Below are positions 17,154-26,701 of a stretch of 64,000 nt of DNA, one piece after another. Each line of letters begins with the position of its first letter. The stretch's first letter is position 1. Source of the DNA: CAVVEQ01 sp963804865 (GTDB taxonomy: Bacteria > Chloroflexota > Anaerolineae > Anaerolineales > Anaerolineaceae). Location of the stretch: contig CAWDSH010000034.1 in NCBI GenBank assembly GCA_963804865.1, forward strand, positions 50,110-114,109. The letters are read 5' to 3'. Under the pieces are notes generated by a model. That model was not told the DNA's origin. It was given only the letters and a program-made list of their open reading frames with translations, and did not search any database. The position numbers and the translations under genes are program-made.

Positions 17154-18650
17154 ATGCTGATGAATTTTGCTTCCAGAAATCTCGTGTTTTATCCCCGATC
17201 ACTCCAAGTATGTGAAGGCGTAGAATTCGGGCTGGCTCGATCACCCAAGGGAAAATACCTGGTCATACTCGCTCCCCGGCAATCACCGAAGCTGCAATCG
17301 TTTTCCGGCGACTCGTCGGATCATGGGAAGCAGACTCTCCTGCTCTGCCCAGTTAATTCGCAGAATGCTGCGGCACTACGTAGTCAGCTCCCCCATCTCC
17401 AACCCAGACTGCTGGGTTTACAGACATCCGCCGGTATGGGTGACCGGATGGGTATCGCGACACCGGGTCATGTAAGAGCAGTATCTGCTTCACAAGGATC
17501 CATCGCACCCATCTTTGCACAGCAGTCAATACGCGAAATGAACCGAACGCAGCGTACGCCACAAAACGTGATGGATGATGCCACATGGGGGGTGTTCCAG
17601 GAAGGCTGGCAGGCGGGGGTTGGAGCCGATGCTGATCATTTAAAAACCACTGAAGATATCGATGCCTGCCTGGCTGCCGGATTTACCTTTTTCACCATCG
17701 ATCCCGGCGCCTTTGTGGATAACCGCACAGAAACTACTGATATTGGGGAGTTGCGTGAGCTGGCTGAACAACTGCCGCGAGACGTTCGTCCAAGCGCAAC
17801 CGGGTTATTGAACCACAAATTCGATCTTGAAGGAAACGTTCTGCTCCTAACCGAAAACGATCTCATAAAAGCAGCGGTGAAATACGGTCGAGCTATAGAA
17901 CACGTGTCGCAAATGTACAGACACCTGGTGAAAGCTGCCGGTGAAAAATCGTTTGAGCTGGAGGTCTCTGTTGATGAAACCGAGCAACCTACCACGCATA
18001 CCGAGCACATATACATTGCGACCTGCCTGAAGCAACTGGGCGTCCACTGGGTGAGCCTTGCACCGCGCTACGTGGGACATTTTGAAAAAGGCGTGGATTA
18101 TATCGGTGATCTTTCAGAATTTGAGAAGGATATCGCAGGACATGCAGCCATTGCCCGCATCCTGGGACCTTACAAACTCAGCCTGCATTCCGGTTCGGAT
18201 AAATTCAGTATTTACCCTGCGGCTATGCGGCAAACAAAAGGGTTGGTACATTTAAAAACCGCGGGGACCAGCTACCTTGAAGCGCTACTCACCACAGCAC
18301 AATTGGAACCCGAATTGCTGCGTGAAATCTATATTTTCGCGCGCGAGCGATATGATATCGACATCGCCAGTTATCACGTCTCGGCCAAGCTGGAGAATGC
18401 ACCTCTTCCCGATAAGATCAAGGATTGGCCAGCGCTGCTTGGGCAATTCGATGCCCGGGAAATCCTGCATCACACCTTTGGTTCCGTGCTTACTGCTCAA
18501 AACCCGGACGGCGATTTCATTTTCAAAGACAGGCTATTTAAGTTGATACTCGCCAACGAAGAAGCCTATTACATTAACCTCGAAAAGCATTTTAAACAAC
18601 ACTTAATTCATTTTGCATCTGAAACACCATCGGTAACCAGGAGAGATTGA
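17154..18650 (+). CDS. uxaE: Tagaturonate epimerase (UxaE-type)
   Basis: 498-residue protein that I recognise as the UxaE family (PF16257), which converts D-tagaturonate to D-fructuronate, joining galacturonate-type and glucuronate-type catabolism. Recognisable stretches are the long C-terminal half with HTEHIYIATCLKQLGVHWVS, LAPRYVGHFEKGVDYIGD, SLHSGSDKFSIYPA and SYHVSAKLENAP, rich in His and acidic residues fitting a metal-dependent barrel. ATG with AAAGGATG just upstream. First gene after lacI; its stop touches the start of the SDR gene. In Thermotoga, products of inositol breakdown also reach tagaturonate, which fits the iol genes further on. Confidence 0.85.
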   Translation: MLMNFASRNLVFYPRSLQVCEGVEFGLARSPKGKYLVILAPRQSPKLQSFSGDSSDHGKQTLLLCPVNSQNAAALRSQLPHLQPRLLGLQTSAGMGDRMGIATPGHVRAVSASQGSIAPIFAQQSIREMNRTQRTPQNVMDDATWGVFQEGWQAGVGADADHLKTTEDIDACLAAGFTFFTIDPGAFVDNRTETTDIGELRELAEQLPRDVRPSATGLLNHKFDLEGNVLLLTENDLIKAAVKYGRAIEHVSQMYRHLVKAAGEKSFELEVSVDETEQPTTHTEHIYIATCLKQLGVHWVSLAPRYVGHFEKGVDYIGDLSEFEKDIAGHAAIARILGPYKLSLHSGSDKFSIYPAAMRQTKGLVHLKTAGTSYLEALLTTAQLEPELLREIYIFARERYDIDIASYHVSAKLENAPLPDKIKDWPALLGQFDAREILHHTFGSVLTAQNPDGDFIFKDRLFKLILANEEAYYINLEKHFKQHLIHFASETPSVTRRD

Positions 18651-19478
18651 ATGGAGAAGATACAAGACCGTTTTGATCTAACCGGAAAAACCGCTGTCGT
18701 CACGGGCGGTGCGGGAGTGCTCTGCGCAGCCATATGCCGTACTCTGGCAAATGCTGGTGTCAAAATTGCCATTCTGGACATGAATCTAGAAGCTGCAGAA
18801 AAATTGTCTCAAGAGATCCGTTCGGGCGGTATGGACGCGATCGCGGTTGAATGTAATGTGCTTGAAAAAGACAGCATCGAGAAGGCGGCACAACAGGTGC
18901 TGAGAAATTTCAAAAAGATTGATATCCTGGTCAATGGCGCCGGCGGTAACAAACCACAGGCGACCACAAGTGCTGAAAATACCTTCTTTGATCTGCCTCC
19001 AGAAGCCGTCCGCTGGGTATTTGATTTGAATTTATTAGGAACCATCCTACCCAGCCAGGTGTTCGGCAGGATCATGGCTCTCCAAAAGGAAGGGGTTATT
19101 CTCAATATTTCCTCGATGAACTCCTTCCGCCCCCTGACGCGCATCCCGGCTTATTCAGCCGCCAAAGCCGGGGTGAGCAATTTTACCCAGTGGCTAGCCG
19201 TGCATATGGCGCAGGAGTATTCACCAGCCATCCGGGTAAACGCCATCGCGCCAGGTTTCTTTCTCACAGAACAAAACCGCTTTCTACTCACGGAAAAGGA
19301 TTCCGGTGCACTTACACCACGAGGAAAAACCATCCTGGATCACACACCGATGAAACGCTTTGGCACACCGGATGATCTACTCGGCGCAGTGCTCTGGCTC
19401 GTCTCGCCCGCTTCAACCTTTGTCACGGGAATCATCCTGCCGGTGGATGGCGGTTTTTCCGCTTTCAGCGGTGTATAG
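18651..19478 (+). CDS. uxuB: SDR oxidoreductase, probable D-fructuronate reductase / D-mannonate dehydrogenase
   Basis: 275-residue classical short-chain dehydrogenase: NAD(P) motif TGGAGVLC (18-25), NGAGG at 95-99, catalytic Ser at 154-155, YSAAK (Y168, K172), and the C-terminal TGIILPVDGGFS. The length and the insert with NKPQATT match SDR-type UxuB enzymes (as in Bacillus) that reduce fructuronate to D-mannonate. The start codon follows directly after the uxaE stop with AGGAG upstream, so the two are coupled, which fits consecutive steps. Other SDR substrates (other keto-aldonates) cannot be excluded. Confidence 0.82.
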   Translation: MEKIQDRFDLTGKTAVVTGGAGVLCAAICRTLANAGVKIAILDMNLEAAEKLSQEIRSGGMDAIAVECNVLEKDSIEKAAQQVLRNFKKIDILVNGAGGNKPQATTSAENTFFDLPPEAVRWVFDLNLLGTILPSQVFGRIMALQKEGVILNISSMNSFRPLTRIPAYSAAKAGVSNFTQWLAVHMAQEYSPAIRVNAIAPGFFLTEQNRFLLTEKDSGALTPRGKTILDHTPMKRFGTPDDLLGAVLWLVSPASTFVTGIILPVDGGFSAFSGV

Positions 19479-19492
19479 GTTTTGGAGAGTCA

Positions 19493-20746
19493 ATGATCAT
19501 CGGTCGCGGCAATTCAGAACATATATTGAGCACCCATGAAACCAACGAGATCATAAGCGCTGGATTGGCGAATCTGCCGGCTGAAAACGAAAGTGTACTT
19601 ATCATCATCCCGGACGGCACCCGCACCATGCCCATGTCAATGATGTTTAACTTATTTCAAAAGTATCTCCAGCCGCGTACAAAAAAGATGGATTTCCTTG
19701 TCGCTTTAGGGACACACCCGTTGATGACGGATATGCAATTGAGCCGATTGGTTGGACGTGAAGTAATCTTAGGCCAGGCCGGAAATATCCATATCTACAA
19801 CCACGATTGGAAGGATCCAAATAATTTTAAACAAATTGGAGTCATCCCAGAAGATGAAATCCGGGAAATCACTGGCGGTCTTTTTGCGCAGGATGTACCG
19901 GTGAGGTTGAATAAAATCATTTTCGATTATGACCGGCTGATCATTTGCGGGCCGGTCTTCCCCCATGAAGTGGTAGGGTTTTCAGGCGGCAATAAATATC
20001 TTTTCCCGGGGATCGCCGGGGAGGAGATCATCAATTTCACCCACTGGTTGGGAGCCGTGATCACCAGTTATAAAGTCATCGGTTCCGGTTACACCCCGGT
20101 TCGGGCGGTGATCGACAAAGCTGCCAGCATGGTCGATCGCCCGGTGACATGCATATCGTTGGTGACATCCCATGAAGGGATTTATGGTGCGTTCATGGGG
20201 AGCGCCCAGGAATCCTGGCAGGCGGCAGCGGAATTATCAGCCCAGGTTCACATCAAGTATGTGGAACATCCTTACAAGCGGGTGATCTCGATCATGCCCG
20301 AGATGTACGACGATCTCTGGACTGCCGCCAAAGGTATGTACAAGATGGAACCCGTGGTGGCAGATGGCGGGGAGGTTATCATTTATGCACCCCATATCAA
20401 TGAGGTTAGCTTCACCCATGGCAAACTGATCGATCAAGTCGGTTACCACTGCCGTGATTACTTCCTCAAACAGTGGGAGCGTTTTAGAGATTATCCCTGG
20501 GGCGTACTGGCACATTCCACCCATCTCAGCGGATTAGGTAGTTATGATCCTGCCACCGGCATCGAAACTCCCCGCATCCATGTAAGACTGGCAACCGGCA
20601 TCCCCGAGGAACGCTGCCAGAGAATCAACCTGGGATATCTCAATCCCAATGATCTGCATCCCAAAGAATGGCAAGGTCGTGAAAGTGAAGGCATCCTGGT
20701 GATTCCCCGGGCAGGTGAGATGCTTTACCGCATTAAAGAGAACTGA
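19493..20746 (+). CDS. LarA-like nickel-pincer racemase/epimerase, probable aldonate (mannonate/gluconate) 2-epimerase
   Basis: 417-residue member of the LarA (DUF2088) superfamily, alpha-hydroxyacid racemases and epimerases that use the nickel-pincer nucleotide cofactor. Residues corresponding to the LarA active site are visible: PDGTRTMP (D41, R44), ALGTH (H75), FPHEVVGFSGGNK (H158, K168) and NFTHW (H184), with the same 10- and 16-residue spacing as H174-K184-H200 of lactate racemase. The superfamily includes D-gluconate 2-epimerases. Here it lies between a mannonate-forming SDR and 6-phosphogluconate dehydrogenase, exactly where a mannonate to gluconate epimerase would be needed. GGAG 5 bases before the ATG. 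The cofactor-making genes larB, larC and larE are not in the window. Confidence 0.8.
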   Translation: MIIGRGNSEHILSTHETNEIISAGLANLPAENESVLIIIPDGTRTMPMSMMFNLFQKYLQPRTKKMDFLVALGTHPLMTDMQLSRLVGREVILGQAGNIHIYNHDWKDPNNFKQIGVIPEDEIREITGGLFAQDVPVRLNKIIFDYDRLIICGPVFPHEVVGFSGGNKYLFPGIAGEEIINFTHWLGAVITSYKVIGSGYTPVRAVIDKAASMVDRPVTCISLVTSHEGIYGAFMGSAQESWQAAAELSAQVHIKYVEHPYKRVISIMPEMYDDLWTAAKGMYKMEPVVADGGEVIIYAPHINEVSFTHGKLIDQVGYHCRDYFLKQWERFRDYPWGVLAHSTHLSGLGSYDPATGIETPRIHVRLATGIPEERCQRINLGYLNPNDLHPKEWQGRESEGILVIPRAGEMLYRIKEN

Positions 20747-20771
20747 AAGTCATGAATATCTGGAGGGAACT

Positions 20772-22184
20772 ATGAAATACAAGATTGGCGTTGTGGGGTT
20801 GGGCGTGATGGGGCGTAACCTGGCTTTGAATATGGAGCGTAATGGATTCCCGATAGCAGGTTATGACCTGGATGGCGAGAAAATGAGGACATTTCTGGAT
20901 GGCCCAGCTGCCGGAAAATCTGTGATCGGGGTAGTTTCCCCCGCAGAACTGATATCTGCCCTGGAAAAACCGCGACGCATTCTTATGATGGTTCCAGCAG
21001 GAAAGCCGGTGGATGATGCCATCGATCACCTGAAACCACACCTTGAACCAGGCGACATCCTGATGGATGGCGGCAATTCGTACTTCCTGGATACAGACAG
21101 AAGGAATAAAACGCTGGAACGTGAAGGATTTAATTTCATCGGCACCGGGGTTTCAGGTGGTGAGGAAGGAGCTCTCTGGGGACCCAGCATCATGCCCGGA
21201 GGGCAGCGGGAAGCCTGGGAAGCCACCGCTCCAATTTTCCGCGCCATAGCAGCGAAGGCGGAGGACGGTGAACCCTGCGTGGATTACATGGGACCGCGCG
21301 GCGCGGGTCATTACGTCAAGATGATCCACAACGGTATTGAATATGGTGATATGCAGCTGATCGCAGAGACCTACGACGTTCTGCATCGCGGGGCTGGATT
21401 ATCAGCCCATGAGCTGAGCGCGATTTTCGCGGAATGGAATCACGGTGTGCTGAAATCATACTTGATCGAGATCACTGCCGAAATCCTGACCCGGCTGGAT
21501 GAGGAAACCAGCGCTCCGTTGGTCGACCTTATCCTGGATGAAGCCCAACAAAAAGGTACAGGGAAATGGGCGAGCCAGAACGCGCTGGATATCGGCGCGC
21601 CTATTCCCACCATTAATGCCGCGGTGGAAAGCCGGATTATTTCGAGTCTGAAATCGCAGCGCATGGCAGCAAGTCAATTGATCAAGGGACCAACCGGGAA
21701 ATACAAGGGTGAACTGCAAGCGCTGGTGGACGCCGCCAGGGACGCGCTCTATGCCAGCAAGATCACTTCCTATGCGCAAGGCATGGGATTATTGAAGATC
21801 GCTTCGGATGAATATGGCTACGATCTGAAACCTGGAACCATTGCGAGGATCTGGCGGGCGGGTTGCATCATCCGGGCAGAATTACTCGCAGATATCACAT
21901 CTGCCTTCCAACGCGACCCAGCACTGGTTAACCTGCTGCTGAGCGATGAATTTCGAACAGCAGTGGAAAGCCGGCAGGAAGCCTGGCGATTCTTCATTCA
22001 AACTGCGGTGGGTTTGGGGATACCGGTACTTGCCAGCGGGGCATCATTGGCTTATTTTGACGCCTACCGCAGCGAGAGACTGCCCGCGAACTTGACACAA
22101 GCGCAGCGCGATTATTTTGGTGCACATACCTACCGACGGATCGATCGTGAAGGAACATTCCACACGGAGTGGTCAAAGAAATGA
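20772..22184 (+). CDS. gnd: 6-phosphogluconate dehydrogenase, decarboxylating
   Basis: 470-residue cytoplasmic enzyme oxidising 6-phospho-D-gluconate to ribulose 5-phosphate and CO2. N-terminal Rossmann motif GVVGLGVMGRNLALNM, GGNSYFLDT, GVSGGEEGALWGPSIMPGG, and the catalytic K and N in GAGHYVKMIHNGIEYGDMQL; the helical C-terminal domain ends with FGAHTYRRID, typical of the long GndA form. ATG 20772 chosen for the GGAGGG 6 bases upstream. Located inside a sugar-acid operon between a LarA-type epimerase and a PfkB kinase, so it is likely a dedicated catabolic enzyme rather than the general housekeeping copy. Confidence 0.94.
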   Translation: MKYKIGVVGLGVMGRNLALNMERNGFPIAGYDLDGEKMRTFLDGPAAGKSVIGVVSPAELISALEKPRRILMMVPAGKPVDDAIDHLKPHLEPGDILMDGGNSYFLDTDRRNKTLEREGFNFIGTGVSGGEEGALWGPSIMPGGQREAWEATAPIFRAIAAKAEDGEPCVDYMGPRGAGHYVKMIHNGIEYGDMQLIAETYDVLHRGAGLSAHELSAIFAEWNHGVLKSYLIEITAEILTRLDEETSAPLVDLILDEAQQKGTGKWASQNALDIGAPIPTINAAVESRIISSLKSQRMAASQLIKGPTGKYKGELQALVDAARDALYASKITSYAQGMGLLKIASDEYGYDLKPGTIARIWRAGCIIRAELLADITSAFQRDPALVNLLLSDEFRTAVESRQEAWRFFIQTAVGLGIPVLASGASLAYFDAYRSERLPANLTQAQRDYFGAHTYRRIDREGTFHTEWSKK

Positions 22185-22232
22185 TGCCGAAAATTGAAAT
22201 CATTCAAAACACCTGCCGGCAAGGAGGAAATC

Positions 22233-23315
22233 ATGGAAAATGGATTGAATATCAAAAAAGAGGCTGGACTGGATTTCATCGCGCTGGGCGCACTTAACCA
22301 CCGGGTGGATCCAGGCATCGTACCATTCCGCAAGGCGACCACCTGGCAGGTGCATCCCAGCGGCGGTGAATACAATGTAGCAGCTAACCTATCGGATTGC
22401 TTCCGATTGCGCACCGGAATCGTTTCCGCCATGGTCGATTATCCCATCGGCGATTTGATCGCCGAACGGGTGAGGTCGATGGGTATCAAACCTTTTTACA
22501 AGTATTTCAAACACAATGGGGTGAATGGTCCCAATATGGCCACGGTCTATAGCGACCGCGGGCAGGGCGTACGCGCACCGGTGGTCTTTTATAACCGCGC
22601 CAATGAAGCTGCAGCGCTACTCAAGCCTGGTGATTTCGACTGGAAAATGATTTTTTCTGAAGGAGTACGCTGGTTGCACAGCGGCGGCATCTTCGCATCG
22701 CTTTCCGAAACCACCGGTGAGGTGATCATAGAGGGCATGCGGGCAGCCAGGGAAGCGGGTGCGGTGGTTTCCTTTGATCTCAACTACCGAGCTAAACTCT
22801 GGAATATCTGGGGAGGAGAAGCCCGCGCGCAGTCTGCTTTAAACCAAATCATGGAATACGTGGACGTGCTGGTCGGCAATGAAGAAGATCTGCAAATGGG
22901 TCTCGGTATTCCCGGTCCGGAGGCAGCAGCCAGCTCCAAGCTGGATCCGGCTGCCTTTATCTCAATGATCGATAAAGTGATCCGGAAATATCCCCGGTTA
23001 AAGGCTATTGCAACCACGCTGCGCGAGGTGCACTCCGCCAACCGGCACAGCTGGAGCGCGGTGGCCTGGGTGGATGGTAAAACATATACCGCACCAACCT
23101 GCGAGCTGGATATCTATGACCGCATTGGAGGCGGAGATGGATTTGCTGCCGGTTTCTTTTATGGACTGATCAGCGGTGCATCACCGGAAGAATCTGTGCG
23201 GCTGGGCTGGGCACATGGTGCACTGATCACAACTTTTCCGGGGGATACCACTATGGCGACCCTGGAGCAGGTACAATCTTTTGCCAAAGGAGGATCAGCG
23301 CGCGTTCAGAGATGA
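22233..23315 (+). CDS. PfkB-family carbohydrate kinase (KDG kinase or gluconate kinase)
   Basis: 360-residue ribokinase/PfkB-type kinase. N-terminal GALNHRVDPG and GGEYNVAANLSD (sugar-binding GG), GVNGPNMATVYSDRG, and the C-terminal signature DRIGGGDGFAAGFFYGL with the catalytic Asp. Annotators would call it 2-keto-3-deoxygluconate kinase (KdgK), the usual last step after mannonate dehydratase. In this operon no dehydratase exists while gnd is present, so phosphorylation of D-gluconate at O6 is an attractive alternative. Start chosen at ATG 22233 because of AAGGAGG 6 bases upstream. Last gene before the second LacI operator. Confidence 0.85.
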   Translation: MENGLNIKKEAGLDFIALGALNHRVDPGIVPFRKATTWQVHPSGGEYNVAANLSDCFRLRTGIVSAMVDYPIGDLIAERVRSMGIKPFYKYFKHNGVNGPNMATVYSDRGQGVRAPVVFYNRANEAAALLKPGDFDWKMIFSEGVRWLHSGGIFASLSETTGEVIIEGMRAAREAGAVVSFDLNYRAKLWNIWGGEARAQSALNQIMEYVDVLVGNEEDLQMGLGIPGPEAAASSKLDPAAFISMIDKVIRKYPRLKAIATTLREVHSANRHSWSAVAWVDGKTYTAPTCELDIYDRIGGGDGFAAGFFYGLISGASPEESVRLGWAHGALITTFPGDTTMATLEQVQSFAKGGSARVQR

Positions 23316-23376
23316 TGGAAAACTTTCTTGCGTATCGTCGAAGTTAGGATTTATCGAGCAATTACTTTAATGAGTT

Positions 23377-23392
23377 ATGCACACGTGTGCAC
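23377..23392. promoter_or_regulatory. LacI-family operator, copy 2
   Basis: ATGCACACGTGTGCAC, a 14-base perfect palindrome identical to the core of copy 1. It lies in the 110-base gap between the PfkB kinase and the zinc dehydrogenase, implying a separate regulated promoter for the iol half of the cluster. No strong -35/-10 is obvious. Confidence 0.78.
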
Positions 23393-23425
23393 GAGATTTT
23401 AAATCGAGTATCCAGGGAGAAAATC

Positions 23426-24472
23426 ATGGACAAAATGAAAGCGTTTGTTTTTAGAGAAGTGGGCAAATTGGAACCAACGGAGATACCCATTCCAAAGATC
23501 ACCCAACCGGATGATATATTGATGAAAGTGCATGCCGTGGGCATCTGCGGCACGGATATCAAAATTATCGAAGGCAAACACCATTTCAGACCCAATACCG
23601 TTCTTGGACATGAGTTCTGCGGCGAAGTGATCGAGATCGGCTCACATGTCCATCACGTCAAAGTGGGTGATCGGGTGGCGGTTGACAATAATATCCGCTG
23701 CGGCTTCTGCACCTTCTGCCGTATGGGACTCAGCAGTCAATGCGTCGAGATCAAAACCAGCGCGCTGGGCGTGATGCGCGACGGCGGTTATGCGGAATAC
23801 TGCCTGGTGCCGGAAAAGCAGTGCTACGTGCTGCCTGATGAAATCAACGATATCCTGGGAACACAAGTGGAAACTCTGGCAACGGTGGTCAATGGAATGA
23901 ACACCCTGATGATGCTGCCATATGATTACGTGATGATCCTCGGTTTCGGGCCGATCGGCTATCTCTTTGCCCAGTTCGCCAAGAACATCGCTGCCAAAGT
24001 GGCGGTGACCGAAATTGATCCCTTTCGCATCAGCATTGCCAAGGAATGCGGCTTGACTGTCTGGAATCCCAACGAAGTGGACGTTGAGAAAAAGATCACC
24101 GAATTCACCTACGGGCGTAAAGCGGATATCGTCATTGAAGCAACAGGTAACGCGCTCGAGACTGCATTAAGATGCGTGACACCCGGTGGCAAGGTGCTGC
24201 CCTTCGGAATGGATTCAAGTATCACGGCTTCGGTGGTACCTAATGAGATCACCCGCTGGGCAACAAAGATCCTCGGCTTATACCTGGGGCAGAACACCAT
24301 GGTGCCTTCGATCCGCATATACCAGGAAAATCGGCTCAATATGAAACCTTTCTTCACCAAGGTCATCCCTTTCTCTGAAGGTATGGGTGCTTTTGAACTC
24401 CTCGGGTTGGATATGAAGACATTACAGCACAAGCCAAAAAGTGCGATGAAGATCGTGATGCAAATGCCATGA
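23426..24472 (+). CDS. Zinc-dependent medium-chain dehydrogenase (sorbitol/threonine dehydrogenase-like)
   Basis: 348-residue MDR family oxidoreductase. Catalytic zinc region AVGICGTDIK and GHEFCGEV; structural zinc loop with four Cys (CGFCTFCRMGLSSQC); NAD-binding turn ILGFGPIGYLFAQ. Oxidises a secondary alcohol of a polyol or sugar acid. AGGGAGA about 7 bases before ATG 23426. First gene behind the second LacI operator and followed by iolG, so it probably acts on an inositol- or uronate-derived intermediate, or feeds another polyol into the same route. Exact substrate unknown. Confidence 0.88.
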   Translation: MDKMKAFVFREVGKLEPTEIPIPKITQPDDILMKVHAVGICGTDIKIIEGKHHFRPNTVLGHEFCGEVIEIGSHVHHVKVGDRVAVDNNIRCGFCTFCRMGLSSQCVEIKTSALGVMRDGGYAEYCLVPEKQCYVLPDEINDILGTQVETLATVVNGMNTLMMLPYDYVMILGFGPIGYLFAQFAKNIAAKVAVTEIDPFRISIAKECGLTVWNPNEVDVEKKITEFTYGRKADIVIEATGNALETALRCVTPGGKVLPFGMDSSITASVVPNEITRWATKILGLYLGQNTMVPSIRIYQENRLNMKPFFTKVIPFSEGMGAFELLGLDMKTLQHKPKSAMKIVMQMP

Positions 24473-24503
24473 GCACTATATCGTTTCTTATAGTGAGGTC
24501 AAT

Positions 24504-25502
24504 ATGAGTAGAAAGGTCAATATTGCTGTCATCGGGACCGGCCGCATGGGCAGCGTGCACTGCCGCAACCTGGCGCGCCTGATCCCTGAGGCAAACCTGA
24601 CCGCGCTCTGTGATATCCGTTTCGAGGTTGCACAGGATGTCGGTGAAGAGATCGGGGTCACGCGCATCGTGAAGGATTATCACGAACTGCTCGCGGATAA
24701 GAACATCGAAGCCATCCTGATAGCAACCAGCACGGATACTCACGCAGCAATCGTCAAGGACGTGGCGACAGCGGGAAAACACATTTTTTGCGAAAAACCT
24801 TTGGCGCTCGACCTGGCGAGCATCGATGACGCTCTTGAAGTTGTTCGAAAAGCCGGGATCAAGCTTCAGGTGGGATTTAACCGCCGGTATGATAAAAGCT
24901 TCCGCCATGTAAAGGAAATCGTATCCTCGGGTGAGATCGGCAGACCATGCATCCTGCGCATCACCAACCGGGACCCTCAACTGCCAGCGATGGAATTCTT
25001 AAAGGTTTCGGGAGGCATCTTCCTTGATCTGGTCATTCATGATTTCGATATGATCCGTTACCAGATCGGTGATGTTGAGGAGATCTATGCCATCGGCGGT
25101 GTACTGGTCGCGCCGCAGCTGAAAGAAATCAACGATATCGATACCGATATCATCACCCTTAAATTCAAAGACGGCACGCTCGGGGTGATCGATAACAGCC
25201 GCCAGGCGGTATATGGTTACGATCAGCAGTTGGAAGTATTTTGTTCCAACGGCACAGCGATTGCCGCCAATGAAGCCGAGACAACCGTCACCAAGGGGAA
25301 CCAGGCAGGATTACTATCCGCCAAACCGCCCTACTTTTTCATGCAACGTTATGCACCGTGCTATGTGGATGAGGTTCGCGAATTCCTGGAATGCGTTCGC
25401 GATGACAAACCAGTGAAGGTCACCGGTGAAGATGGACGGGCTGCTGTCGTACTCGGGCACGCTGCATGGAAATCGCTGCGCGAAAACCGCCCGGTGAAAT
25501 GA
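24504..25502 (+). CDS. iolG: myo-Inositol 2-dehydrogenase (IolG, Gfo/Idh/MocA family)
   Basis: 332 residues. NAD-binding motif VIGTGRMGSVH (about 9-19), EKPLALD with catalytic K98, and the IolG-type catalytic pair D175 and H179 in GIFLDLVIHDFDM; also the family stretches NRDPQLPAMEFLKVSGG and GVIDNSRQAVYGYDQQ that distinguish IolG from other Gfo/Idh/MocA enzymes. Oxidises myo-inositol to 2-keto-myo-inositol (scyllo-inosose). Sits at the head of the iolG-iolN-iolM-iolO run, the same set as in Thermotoga maritima. Confidence 0.9.
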   Translation: MSRKVNIAVIGTGRMGSVHCRNLARLIPEANLTALCDIRFEVAQDVGEEIGVTRIVKDYHELLADKNIEAILIATSTDTHAAIVKDVATAGKHIFCEKPLALDLASIDDALEVVRKAGIKLQVGFNRRYDKSFRHVKEIVSSGEIGRPCILRITNRDPQLPAMEFLKVSGGIFLDLVIHDFDMIRYQIGDVEEIYAIGGVLVAPQLKEINDIDTDIITLKFKDGTLGVIDNSRQAVYGYDQQLEVFCSNGTAIAANEAETTVTKGNQAGLLSAKPPYFFMQRYAPCYVDEVREFLECVRDDKPVKVTGEDGRAAVVLGHAAWKSLRENRPVK

Positions 25503-25562
25503 GTGAAATTTCGTCGGAAAAGAAATAATCGATCATTTAAAAAATATTTAATGGAGAAAGCC

Positions 25563-26682
25563 ATGACAAACACACCCAAAGGATTACTTACCAACTAACC
25601 AGCCTGACCTGTTTTTTGAAGATAATTCGGTCGGCAGGTTGAAGAAAGAGATCTGGGATGCCAGTGATGCGCAGATCGATGCCATCCTGGCGGATTACGG
25701 CATTCCCTCGCCGGTGGAATGGGGTAAACCGGGATCCTATATCCAGACCACCACGCGCTGGAAGGTGGAAGCCAACCGCAAGGTGAACGATGTCGTTTTT
25801 ATCCCGGTAGGCTGTAGCGAGCTGCATGGTCAGCACCTGCCCAGCGCAGCTGATACACTCTACGTGAGCGCGATTTGCGAGGGCGTGCGACGGTTCACTG
25901 CAAAACGCGGTGCGCCGGTGAACCTGGCGCTGCCCCCGCTAAATTACGGCGGTCACCCCTACCACCACCTGGGCATGCCAGGCACGGTGATCGTACGCGA
26001 GCACGTGGTCCGTGAAATGATGATCGACGTGATGCTGGGCTTGTGGAACGACGGTTTTCGAAAACAGCTCATCGTCAACAACCACGGCCAGCTCTGGATG
26101 CTTGAATCAGCTGTGCAGGAATTTATGAAGCGTTATCAGCTACCAGGTATTTTCCGGGTGATCGACTGGCATCGCGGCGTGCGTGAGTTCTTCCGTCCAG
26201 TAGAGCGCGGCGGTCAGATGAGCACCCACTTCGTCCACGCTGATGAATCTGAAACATCGCTCAGCCTGCTGCTGCACCCGGAGATGGTCGACATGAATTA
26301 CGCAGTTGATACTGAAGGTAAAAATTATCTTCCCGATGGGCATTACGATAAATCCGTCGATCCTTTCGGGCGGCCTAGCCGTTGGTCGGAAGGCGAAGGT
26401 CATTTTGCCATCGAGATTGCAGCAACCCCGGAAGGGGTCGTCGGCAAGGCAAAATCCGGCGCGGCTCAAAAAGCCAAGCGTCCCATGGCGGCTATTTTAA
26501 AATACTTAACTTTGTGGAATGACCAGATCCTGGAAGCCTTCCCGGCAGGCAAGGTGCCTCCGGTCGAAGAAGTCACACTTCGCAGCGCGAAGGACATGGA
26601 ACCCTATTTGCGCGAACCTCTTAGCCCGGGATGGAAATCGGTGTATTCCCTCCCTCGCATCGGCCAGGGCACGGAAGTCTAA
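25563..26682 (+). CDS. iolN: Creatininase-family hydrolase, probable diketo-inositol hydrolase (IolN-like); frameshift near its start
   Basis: Creatininase-fold metal hydrolase, about 373 residues when repaired. Metal ligands are visible in CSELHGQHLPSAADT (E, H, D), NNHGQLWMLES (H) and HADESETSLS (E). The first ten codons from ATG 25563 (MTNTPKGLLT) are followed by a stop. Deleting one T near 25596 (CCAACTAACC) connects them to NQPDLFFEDNSVGRLKKEIW and the main frame. In the Thermotoga inositol pathway IolN opens the ring of the diketo intermediate to give 5-keto-L-gluconate. The position between iolG and iolM is the main reason for this assignment; a true amidohydrolase role is less likely. 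Confidence 0.75.
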
Positions 26683-26701
26683 TTTTATTGAGGAGATGAT
26701 C

